From NCBI GenBank assembly GCA_023678885.1, contig CM042993.1:7400501-7464500 (forward strand): DNA of 64,000 nucleotides, read 5' to 3'. Within the stretch, counting starts at the first letter, position 1. Every line of letters starts with the position of its first letter. A program made the translations under genes and the position numbers. The notes under the pieces were generated by a model. It was not told the origin of the DNA, searched no databases, and saw only the letters and a list, made by a program, of their open reading frames with translations. Of the stretch, positions 54,627 through 64,000 are shown in pieces. The DNA comes from Pogostemon cablin (lineage: Eukaryota; Streptophyta; Magnoliopsida; Lamiales; Lamiaceae).

Positions 54627-55986
54627 TGTTGGCATTTGATCATTTGGTTAACGTGAACCATTAGGGTTCCATGCGTTTCTAAATCAGTGGAAGCAAAAAA
54701 TCATAGAAACGTATTACATTTCACCAGGGTATGTTGGAAAAGAAAGATTCTCGCCAGCAGCCTGTGCAGCCTCACCGTTTTGGGCATAACTCTCACATCT
54801 GATATCCGATTTGAGTGATCTACATGCCAAAATGATCCTCTCTTCCATAGATTTTCAATGGTGTATCACACATACAGTTTGGAATTCCACATGATTTTAG
54901 AAAAATCGTGAAAGTTGAGGAACAGCAGCAGCAAACAACCCTCCGATCTTCTATTGTATTCCTAAGCCACATCTTGACGTTGTGTAGGCAACGATCTACA
55001 AGACGATCTCAGTCAATAACCCTAATATGTCTTTCACGTGTTTAGGTGTGTAAAACCTGATTTCCGGATTGATGAGATTGGCTATTATATAGGCTACAAC
55101 AGGGACCAGGAGGAGAAATTAGGGTTTGGGCCTCCCATTGGGCTTAAGCATCCAAGTTTAGCCCAAAACTTATACTTAAGTCCAATAATAATAAATCAGT
55201 CAACTAAAGAAATATTATTGCACTGCCAACTAATCCCAAATTACATTATGTGCTCCTTCTTATTATGAGCTCGTTAATCTCCCAGTGTTTAAGATTCAAT
55301 GCCCATTAATTAATTAAGTTACTGATAACTCCATTAATTAATATATTTACCGAGAGTAGAACAACTCAACCTTATTATCATGATCCGCCTGCAGGGTTTA
55401 CATGATAATCATTATGAGCTCCTCAAGGGGACATCATCAACCAGTTCCGTTAGGACACAGATTCCTTCTACAATCAACAACACACCATAGAGACAGCATT
55501 ATTTCCCAACTCACCGAACATATTAATTTAACTATTAAATCTCACCCATTGATGAATCAAAAAAATAAATACTGGCTTACGTGTCGAGGTTATTGTATAG
55601 GGATTAAGAGTACGGACATCATAATAATAGAGATCAAGTTCTATTATATAGTCAGTATAAACCGAACGATCTTAATGCTGTCCTGGTCAATACACACAAA
55701 GTGCACTAGCGCAATTTTATAGTCAAGACAGTCTAACGCCAAATCACACTACAACCATACTGATAGATAGTCCCCGTCTATCTCGGTAGTGAACATCTGT
55801 TTATACTTTATAAGGAGCCGATAATATGATCTTCCGTGTGACGCCGCCACCACATTATCTACAGTATAAAGTAAATAGACTTTTGCAACAACATAATTGC
55901 AAAGCTTTGATCACATGATTCTCATTTCAAATATTGTCTTAACATTGTTCATACAAAAAGCTAGACTTTTAGTATACAATCCAACA
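54627..55986 (-). repeat. 3' LTR of the Copia element
   Basis: It runs from TGTTGGCATTTGATC to ACAATCCAACA in plus orientation and matches 61273-62644 along its whole length with scattered substitutions and small indels. An example is CATGCGTTTCTAAATCAG here against CATGCATTTCTAAATCAG in the other copy. Confidence 0.92.
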
Positions 55987-55999
55987 ATCTCCCACTTAT
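55987..55999 (-). other. Polypurine tract of the Copia element
   Basis: On the minus strand ATAAGTGGGAGAT directly precedes TGTTGG of the 3' LTR, the usual Copia arrangement. Confidence 0.85.
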
Positions 56000-56019
56000 A
56001 CTAAAAGACTATGCTGCCA

Positions 56020-57420
56020 TATTCGCTGCCATACATCTAATTACCTCTCCCACTACATAACCATCCAAAAGCTTTGCCTTAAGGTCCTTGTAAAAGAATT
56101 TACTAGATTATCATCCGATGCAATATAGGCGACAACAACCTTTCCCTCGTCATACGATTTCTCATGTCAGATAGTACTGGCTCCTAATGTGTTTAAGTGC
56201 CTTATGGGCTCGTGATTCCTCAAATTTGCAACTGCACCATTATTATCATAATAAATTATGATAATCTTAGGAAAACTCAGAATCATATTTAAGTCCATTA
56301 CGAAGTTTCTAGAACCACACAGATACTTTGACTGCCACAAAGCTCCAATATTATTATCTTTCCATGATGGAGTTCGAAATATATTTCTACATAATCACCC
56401 CTCCATATTATGGCTTAACTTCCAAGATAAACACATAACCTTGAGGTGGATTTACTGCCGTCCCCATGATTTGAAAATCCGAATCTAAGTAACCGTCAAG
56501 AAGTAATGAATTAGTTCGGTAAGCTTATAAATAATTCCAGTCCTCTTCAGGCACTTCAAATATGTATTACCACTGTTCAATATTCTTGTTCCGGGTTACA
56601 TTGATACCCACTGTCTATGCCATTTGCAAAACATATATCCAATCTCGTGCATAGCATTCCATAGATTAAGCTTCCTTATTGCTGAAGTATAGGGAACCAC
56701 CCTTATCTATTTATCTTCATTTGTGTCTTAAGACACAAATCCTTAGATAAAGTCAAATGCTAAAACGAGTAAGGATTGTATCATTTACACGAAGCTTAAG
56801 ATAAGCACAACATCCTTTCTTGTGATCATTATTACCATAATAGCAAGGATATATTTTGCTTCTCTTAAGTCCTTCATTTCAGACTGCTTTATTAACCATA
56901 CCCATACGCCCGACAATACTCTTTCATTGTCTCCAATGAGCAAAATACCATCTACGTGCTTACAAGAAATACCATAATATTTTCGTCACTCTATTCAATA
57001 CATAAGGCCTATCCGAGCATTGATTAAATCCATATGAATTGATATCCTAATCAAAACGGATGTTCCATGATCTTGAAGCTTGCTTTAGTCCATCGATGGA
57101 AACTTTTAAGCTTACATTCAAAATGCTCTTAACACTTTGCAATGAATCAATCTGGTTGCTTCACACAGATATTTTCTTCAAGACTTCCAATCAGGAAAGC
57201 TGTATTGGCATCTATTTTCTTTACCTCATATTCAATATGAGCAGCAATAGATAAAAGAGTCTAGATCTACATAGGCATAGCTATCAGCAAATAGGTTTCC
57301 TCATAATCAAACCCTTTCTTTCTGAGTATACTTTTTTGGCAATAAGCTTTTCTTTCAAGGTTTTCACCTTACCGTATAATTCTCTTTTATTTTGTATGAC
57401 CACTTCCAATGGATTTTACA
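56020..57420 (-). pseudogene. Copia reverse transcriptase and RNase H remnants
   Basis: On the minus strand GLKQASRSWN (57063-57093) is the conserved Copia polymerase block. Downstream (about 56100-56200) the RNase H end with VAYIASDDNLV is readable, close to the purine tract as expected. The active-site YVDD box is not clean: the corresponding DNA near 56900-56990 has several stops. The fragments are in different frames. Confidence 0.7.
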
Positions 57421-58055
57421 CCATTTAGTGGTCCTACAAGCTCCCAGATTTGATTTAGAAACCATAGATTTTATTTTAAAATTCATTGCGACTTACTAAG
57501 ATTCTGCATTTTGATCTTGTAGTGCTTCGTCGTGTCCATGGGCCAATTTCATATTTACTAGGGACCAAGTTTCACGACTCTCCCAAAACATAAATCATTT
57601 CGGTTGTAAAACAACTCTCCCACTATGATAAGGTACTACATGCAATTGCGTATCAGATATGACACGCGATGCAGTTTACTTGTGGTATATCCTCTTGTAC
57701 AATTGGTACTAAAATTTGTGTTTCCCTTCTCATACCTTTTAGAATATTTTATACATGGCTTTGTAGGATATCCCACAAATATTAATTCGACATGTTGTTT
57801 CTAGGGCTTTTTTATAAAAGTAATTCTAAATAATTCATCATCTATCTAACCATTAACATAAGAGTCTTATTCCTTCATTCCGCCACACCATTCAGTTGGG
57901 GTTAGCCCAGTGTTGACAACTTGGGATTCAATCCCAATATCTGATTAATAGCTCCTAAACTATCCTAAGAGGTACTCGTCACTACGATCAAATCACAGTG
58001 ACTTGATATATTTTCCATGACACCTCACTGCATCAGCCATTTCTACTTGAATTAA

Positions 58056-58376
58056 TCAAAGTACCCAGACATGCGGTGCATCAAACATATATATATATAT
58101 ATTTGTTGTTTCTAGAATAATCGTCAAACAAATTGACGAATATTCATAAACACCTCTTGACGGGATAATCTTAGGACCGCTCAAATCAGTATGAACCATT
58201 TTCAACATATCTTTACATCGCTCTATACCCCTTAACTTTAAAAGGTCTTTAATCATTTTTACTTTCAAGCAAGACTCGCAAGTCATGATAGTTTCCAGTT
58301 CCAATAAACCTAACGGTTCACCGTCTATCAACCTTCGAGTCCTACTCAAGTAAAATGATCTACTCTTAAATGCCAT
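58056..58376 (-). pseudogene. Copia gag-pre-integrase and integrase N-terminal remnant
   Basis: The minus-strand frame contains a degenerate gag-pre-integrase segment (TRRLIDGEPLGLL, TCESCLKVKM, with the second CxxC of the zinc finger). It leads to MVHTDLSGP, which carries the first catalytic Asp of the integrase core. The rest of the core is not readable. It lies upstream of the polymerase remnants, in Copia order (integrase before polymerase). Confidence 0.7.
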
Positions 58377-58604
58377 AAGTATGTTTGGTTCATATCTGAA
58401 GGTTCCTTTCTCTTATAAGGATTAGAAGACGCGTTATTAATTAATAATTGTTGCACCGTGGGATAAACATGATTCAAGAGTGTACAAATTGTCACTAACA
58501 TACCATAACAGATTATAGTTCCAACCTTTCATTTTAATGACTATATCATTCAATTGAAATAGAGTATCCATCTGTAAAATATAGAAACCGAAATCAAATT
58601 CTTT

Positions 58605-58787
58605 CTATGAAAACCGTATGTAAAGACAATTCCTCAAAATCAAACGTTTATTCCTATCATAAGATAGATAAACAACTCCCAATACTTTTGTAGCATTACC
58701 TATGCATACAATAATCTCATCCTCACTTAGTTGCAGACTTATAGTGATCCCAATATCTACACACAACGTGTCAGCAAATGTCATCAC
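58605..58787 (-). pseudogene. Copia protease-to-integrase linker remnant
   Basis: The minus-strand frame with IIVCIGNATKVLGVVYLSYD and LILRNCLYI matches the stretch that follows the protease in Copia polyproteins (ILRNCLYVP type). The protease motif itself is not recognisable. Confidence 0.5.
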
Positions 58788-59639
58788 TAATCATGCTTCA
58801 ATAACTAGTGTGTACTTAACTTGTTCACACCTTGATGAAAATGACTTTCTTTCACCATACGTTTCGTCAGAAGTTTACCACCGCATACAATCTCTTGTAA
58901 TTCAAGTGAAACTTGCTCAAAACAACTTGGCAAATTGTGGAGAATAAATTGACCGAGGTTTCCCTTCAATTTCTACTCCAAGTATTTTCAATTCATTCAT
59001 CAAGTTTAACCATGACCTCTTGCCTTTCTATATTTCTCAAGTATCCGAAGAGTCGCATGAGACCATCATATTTCTATGAACCTCTCACCTCTCCACTAGA
59101 GACTTTAATAGGCACTAGAGGACATCCTTAGTGAGAACACATATTTATTTTCCTAAGCAGTAATAATTAAAACCAAGATTTTTATCAATCATTTATTTGA
59201 ACCAGTAAGTATGTTTTCTTTTACTTAACAATAAGTGAAATAAATCATTCAAAAATCCTGAGAATCAAGTAAACAAATACAACGATCAAACACTTTGAAT
59301 TTAAAATTTATATTGATTCCCTCAAAACTATAAAAAATAAATTCACCGACATCTCAAGCACCGTGAATTTGCATTTCATGTTAGTGTGGATGTATACAAA
59401 ACACTAACATTTGTAAGAGAAGGTTTTACCCATTAATTCAATATGTCAAATTAACCTTATGACTCAATGATTAATAATCGGTTGTCCTCTAGCCAGACAA
59501 TTTAATAGCAGTGACTCCGTTGGGGAGGATACATATTAATTGCACCTAAGTGTATACATTATTTGATACTAAGTACGTTACCCAAGCTTGTGTGCCTTAC
59601 AGTTGGAGAAGTCCACACGCGTTCAAATAATTTCCTATA

Positions 59640-59850
59640 ATCATCAATTATTAATTTGTACCAGTGATCCTTAAATAAAACTCATCCGTTAGGGAGGAAG
59701 ACACTATAACCGACTCATAAGTTTATGTACATCACATTACAAATAATAATTATTTAATAAAATTTATTCCCGTGATCCATAAATAAAACTCATCCGTTGG
59801 GGAGGAAGGCTCTATAATCGACTCATAAGCTTACTTGCATCACACAATAA
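59640..59850. repeat. Direct repeat in the Copia leader/gag region
   Basis: A segment with AAATAAAACTCATCCGTT, GGGAGGAAG and CGACTCATAAG occurs at about 59664-59738 and again at about 59770-59846. A more diverged third relative begins near 59510 (ACTCCGTTGGGGAGGATACA). The copies are about 106 bases apart. Confidence 0.7.
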
Positions 59851-59935
59851 ATCAATAATGGAGGCCGCGGAATTTCGACCAATCCCTCTCCCACTTAGTT
59901 ATTTAACAAGAGGGTTTTTGCATGCATATAATATA

Positions 59936-60020
59936 TACTCCCTCCGTCCCAGCAGAGCTTTCACACCTCCTTTGTAATTTACAAAGGAGGTGTGAAAACT
60001 GTGTTGGGACAGATGGAGTA
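59936..60020. mobile_element. Miniature Stowaway-like hairpin (85 bp) inside the Copia element
   Basis: TACTCCCTCCGTCCCAGCAG at the left and, inverted, TACTCCATCTGTCCCAACAC at the right enclose TTTCACACCTCCTTTG and its exact inverse CAAAGGAGGTGTGAAA around a 7-base loop. TA flanks both ends. Nearly all of the element is paired. Confidence 0.85.
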
Positions 60021-60185
60021 TCAAATATAATACGCAACTTAGCATGATACTATTATGGCATATACGGCAGTAAATCACGGAAAATCATGCATACAAATAT
60101 AACAATAATCAAATATTAAATCAATTATGGCAGTTATATATCAGCGAATTCGATTGTTCGCCACCAAGCACAAATGTGAGCAAAG

Positions 60186-60905
60186 ACTTCCATATTATCA
60201 AATTTTCAAAAATCTCCAGATTATCAAATTATCAAAAATTTTCAGATTATCAAATTTTTAGAAAATCTCCATATTATCAAATTATCAAAAATTTCCAAAT
60301 TATTAATTTTTTTGAAAATCTCCAAATTATCAATTTTCGAAATATCCAGATTATCAAAATTTCGAAAATATCTAGATTATCAAATTTTCGAAAATACCCA
60401 GATTATCAAATTTTCAAAAAATTCCAGATTATCAAATTTTCAAAAATTTTCAGATTATCAAATTTTCAAAAATTTCAGATTATCAAATTTCCAAAAATTT
60501 CCAGATTATCAAATTTTTGAAATTTTTAGATTATCAAATTTTCGAATATATCCAGATTATCAAATATTTGGAAATATCCAGATTATCAAATTTTTGAAAA
60601 TTTTCAAATTATCAAATTTTAAAAAATTTCAAATTATCAAATATCCAAAAATTCCAGATTATCAAATTTTCAAAATTTTCAGATTATCAAATTTTCGAAA
60701 ACTTCCAAATTATCAAAATTTTGAAAATATCCAGATTATCGAATTTTCAAAATTATCGATATCGACCGTCAATATCGTCCAGATTATCGAAATCATCGAT
60801 ATCGACCAGATTATCAAAATTATTGATATCGTCTAGATCATCGATATCGACCAAATTATCGATATCGTCAATATCGTCTAGATCATCAAAATCATGATAT
60901 CGACA
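60186..60905. repeat. AT-rich minisatellite in the Copia leader, with a second satellite-like part
   Basis: From about 60186 to 60745 a unit of 22-24 bases built on CAGATTATCAAATTTTCGAA is repeated about 25 times. From about 60745 to 60905 it passes into ATCGATATCGACCAGATTAT-type units. Flanking copies of about 60 bases (60088-60150 and 60904-60966) share TTAAATCAATTATGGCA and TATATATCAG. Frames across it (60176-60836) are artefacts of the repeat. Confidence 0.9.
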
Positions 60906-61258
60906 TGCAACCATATATAACAATAATAAACAATTAAATCAATTATGGCATTTATATATCAGGAATTAAATCACCAAATAAATTAGAAAGTCTTGTCCGA
61001 TACTCCAGTTGTTGATCCGATGTCTTACGCAACAAGCAGGATTACTTGAGCCCTAAGTCTTTCATCAGCCGTGATCCACCGCGTTATACCGCCGTCAAAC
61101 GTTTAGGGAATACAAGTATAACAATTAATTTTCTAAACCCTAATCCACATATATGGTACCGAGTAGAGTATACAAGCATAACACGAAATATACTTAAACC
61201 CTTTCACCTTTGGCACATAACCCTAGCCTAACGTTTCACGCTTCACCATGAAATCAAA

Positions 61259-61270
61259 GCTCGGATACCA
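61259..61270 (-). other. Primer-binding site of the Copia element (initiator tRNA-Met type)
   Basis: On the minus strand TGGTATCCGAGC lies two bases after the LTR end. It differs at one position from TGGTATCAGAGC, which pairs with plant initiator tRNA-Met, the usual Copia primer. Confidence 0.88.
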
Positions 61271-61272
61271 AT

Positions 61273-62644
61273 TGTTGGCATTCGATCATTTAGTTAACGT
61301 GAACCATTAGGGTTCCATGCATTTCTAAATCAGTGGAAGCAAGAAATCATAGAAACATATTACCTTTCACCAGGGTATGTTGGAAAAGAAAGATTTTCGC
61401 TGGCAGCCTGCGCAGCCTCACCGTTTTGGGCATAACTCTCTCATCTGATATTCGATTAGAGTGATCTGCACGCCAAAATAATCCTCTCTTCTCTAGCTTT
61501 CCAATGGTGTATCATACGTATAGTTTGGAGTTCCACACGACTTTAGAAAAATCGTGAAAGTTGATGAACAGCAGCAGCAAATAACCTTCCTATCTTCTGT
61601 TGTAATTCTAAGACACATCTTGACGTTGTGTGGGCAACGATCTACAAGATGATCTCAGTCTACAATCCTAATCTATCTTTCACGTGTTTAGGCATGTAAA
61701 ACCTTATTTCTGAATTGATGAGATTGACTATTATATAGGCTACAATAGGGACCAGGAGGAGAAATTAGGGTTTGGGCCTCCCATTGGACTTAAGCATCCA
61801 AGTTTAGCCCAAAACTTATACTTAAGTCTAATAATAATAAATCAGTCCACTAAAGAAATATTATTGCACTGCCACCCTAATCCTAAATTACATTATGGGC
61901 TCCTTCTTATTATGAGCCCGTTAATCTCCCCGTGTTTAAAATTCAATGCCCAATAATTAATTAAGTTATTGACAACTCCATTAATTAATATATTTACCGA
62001 GAGTAGTACCATTCAACCTTATTATCATACCGGAATAAATCCACCTGCAGGGTTTACATGATAATCATTATGAGCTCCTCAAGGGGACATCATCAACCAG
62101 TTCTGTTAGGACACAGATTCCTTCTACAATCAACAACACACCATACAGACAGCACTATTTCCCAACTCACCGAGCATATTGATTTAACTATTAAATCTCA
62201 CCCATTGATGAATCAAAAAAATAAATATTAGCTTACGTGTCGAGGTTATTGTATAGGGATTAAGAGTACGAACATCCATAATAACAGAGATCAAGTTCTA
62301 TTATATAGTCAGTATAAACCGAACGATCTCAACGCGGCCTTGCTCAATACACACAAGGTGCACTAGCGCAAATTTATAGTCAAGATAGACTAACGCCAAA
62401 TCACACTACGACTATATCGATAGATAGTCCCCGTCTATCTCAGTTGTGAATATCTGTTTGTACTTTATAAGGAGCCAATAATATGATCTTCCGTGTGATG
62501 CCGCATACCACATTATCTACAGTATAAAGTAAATAAACTTTTTCAACAACATAATTGCAAACGTTTGATCACATGATTCTCATTTCAAATATTGTCTTAA
62601 CATTGTTCATACAAAAAGCTAGACTTTTAGCATACAATCCAACA
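61273..62644 (-). repeat. 5' LTR of the Copia element
   Basis: 1372 bp with TGTTGG...CCAACA ends, collinear with the LTR at 54627-55986. It lies beside the primer-binding site and is therefore the 5' LTR on the minus strand. Confidence 0.92.
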
Positions 62645-63170
62645 ATTGGTCCCAACCACCTTCTCCAGGATTTGCTGCACTTGCCGGATAGAAACTTCCG
62701 CTTGGCCATTTGCTTGAGGATGATAGGGTGTAGTAACCCTATGCTTAACACCATAGTGTTTGAGAACTTTTTCAATAAGTTTGTAGACGAAGTGTGAACC
62801 TCCATCACTTACTAGTGCTCTAGGAACTCCATAGTGGACAAAAATATATTTCTTCAAGAATGATAAAATAGTCTTTGAATCATTCATGCGCGTTAGAATT
62901 TTTTCCATCCACTTAGAAATATAATCCACAGCAAGAAGGATGTATAGGAATCCATTAGATGGGGGAAACGGCCCCATAAAATCAATCCCCCATACATCGA
63001 AGATCTCTACAATAATGCTTGGTTGAAGTGGCATCTCATCCCTTTTACTTATATTTCGCATCATTTGACATCTATCACATGTCGCCACATAGGATTCACA
63101 ATCTTTGAACAAGGAAGGCCAATATAAAGTGGATTGTAGTACATTGGCTACAATCTTTTGGGCTCCATGT
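62645..63170 (-). pseudogene. Second Athila-type integrase fragment, interrupted by the Copia element
   Basis: The minus-strand frame reads YWPSLFKDCESYVATCDRCQ (the tail of the HHCC finger), GIDFMGPFPPSNGF (first catalytic Asp), VSDGGSHFVYK (second) and GQAEVSIRQVQQ (catalytic Glu). It breaks at VVGTN, where the Copia target duplication lies; the next residues (RKDCAMKL) are found at 54594-54626. It is similar to, but distinct from, the integrase at 45.4-48.3 kb. The upstream end is cut at about 63170. Confidence 0.85.
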
Positions 63171-64000
63171 AAAAAGTTAATATATATGTAAAATATTCTA
63201 ATTATTTGAAAAAATTTTGACTTGTATTTTTTTAAAATTTTACTTTATAACATAATACAATTGAAAATTATTTATTACTCCTCATGTCTCTCTAAAAAAA
63301 TGTGCAACCACATATGGACAATTTTGTCTCTTTTCTGTATATTTATATAGTTGTTAGTATTTCATCATAATTAAATAATTAAGATATATGAAAATAAATA
63401 AATATTAATTAATATACTAAAATCAAAAAATTAACAAACTCAATTTTAATTTATCTGATATGAAATAATGATTTAACTTAAAGAACTTAATTAAGCTTTT
63501 GGTTTTATACATAAATAAGTTTTTCAACCTCTTATTTTCTAGAGGTAAATCGATTCAAGAGTACTTGAATCGTCAATCCTCTTTTACTTGAAGAATACTT
63601 GAATCAATACTTTAGAGGTAGATTGATTTTGATTTTTTCTTCTTCTTGAAGAATCGATTCTTAAGATGTAACTATTCCCTTCCTCTTTAAGAATCGATTG
63701 TTAAGAGGTAAATCGATTCAAGATAACTTGAATCAGTTCTCTTCAAGAATACTTGAATCAAATTTTTAAAGGTAGGTAGATCGAATGAGCGATTCAAGAT
63801 TACTTGAATCAGGTCTCTTCAAGAATACTTGAATCAATTTTTTAAAGGTAGGTAGATCGAATCTCTACTTCATTCGCTCTATCTAAATAAATTTTTATAC
63901 TTTCATAAATGAATTTTTTATAATTTCATAAATGAATTCTCTAGAGGAACTTGAAGAAAGCTCCTATTCCTCTTGGAGAATCGAATATGTGTATTTATAA
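63171..64000. repeat. AT-rich end of window with palindromic tandem repeats
   Basis: 63171-63500 is plain AT-rich DNA. From about 63545 to 63865 a 70-75-base unit recurs. The two best copies (about 63717-63787 and 63791-63862) share GATTCAAGAT, ACTTGAATCAG, CTCTTCAAGAATACTTGAAT and AAAGGTAGGTAGATCGAAT; an older copy starts near 63552. Each unit holds a small palindrome, GATTCAAG and CTTGAATC. Confidence 0.8.

Larger units (their letters stand above)
54627..62644 (-). mobile_element. Complete Copia LTR retrotransposon insertion, coding region decayed
   Basis: Two LTRs (54627-55986 and 61273-62644) bound an internal region of 5.3 kb. Both have TGTTGG...CCAACA ends. The direct repeat ATTGG flanks the whole (54622-54626 and 62645-62649), a perfect 5-bp target duplication. 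The primer-binding site next to the right LTR and the purine tract next to the left LTR set the orientation as minus. The internal part shows gag-pre-integrase, integrase, polymerase and RNase H remnants on the minus strand in Copia order. Stops and shifts rule out an active copy. The LTRs differ by roughly a tenth of bases by eye, so the insertion is not recent. Confidence 0.92.

Noticed and set aside
60176..60836. Two plus-strand frames of 114 and 174 codons rich in DYQIF and NFQ words
   Set aside because: They are translations of the 22-24-base minisatellite, open only because the unit lacks stops in those frames.

Overview
The window looks like nuclear DNA of a flowering plant, most likely a eudicot. 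It has long AT-rich intergenic stretches, introns of plant type, many Stowaway-like MITEs with CTCCCTCCGTCC ends, Athila-type Gypsy and Copia LTR retrotransposons, a plant L1-type LINE and a tRNA-derived SINE. Nothing in it looks bacterial, organellar or viral. I did not assign a species.

Only three genes look intact, and they form one island between about 21.2 and 37.3 kb. (1) 21539-23666 (+) encodes a RING-H2 plus von Willebrand A protein of the WAV3/WAVH/EDA40 family of plant E3 ubiquitin ligases, in two exons. (2) 25990-27150 (-) encodes an RMD5/RMND5-type RING subunit of the GID/CTLH E3 ubiquitin ligase, on one coding exon behind a probable 5'-UTR intron. (3) 31816-35770 (-) encodes a DUS2-type tRNA-dihydrouridine synthase. 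I traced nine coding exons for it; phases agree at every junction and give 327 codons. Genes 1 and 2 converge, and as I recall their Arabidopsis relatives are also neighbours, so the pair may be old microsynteny. Genes 2 and 3 share a recognisably homologous promoter and non-coding first exon although their coding sequences are unrelated.

The rest is mobile DNA. 1-5799 is most of a non-autonomous LTR element that carries only gag (TR-GAG type), with a minisatellite in its body and a 1284-bp 3' LTR. 5.8-21.2 kb is AT-rich intergenic DNA packed with MITEs, including a Mutator-like element with a perfect 9-bp target duplication (6424-7314), a 'snapback' MULE MITE (13026-13424) and a SINE (19591-19821). 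30185-30935 is a non-autonomous hAT element. 37.7-39.5 kb is a broken LINE reverse transcriptase. 40.4-50.5 kb is a decayed Athila-type element whose integrase is split by an internal inversion.

52.3-63.2 kb is a nest of insertions. A palindromic element was entered by a gene-carrying TIR element that holds an intronless GUN4 (tetrapyrrole-binding protein) pseudogene. Next to it a complete Copia insertion (54627-62644, minus strand, target duplication ATTGG) interrupts a second Athila integrase. The last 0.8 kb is AT-rich with palindromic tandem repeats.

I found no convincing new biological system. The observations most worth following are the promoter and first exon shared by the RMD5 and DUS2 genes, the GUN4 capture inside nested transposons, the inversion inside the Athila integrase, and the altered metal-site motif in the WAVH protein.
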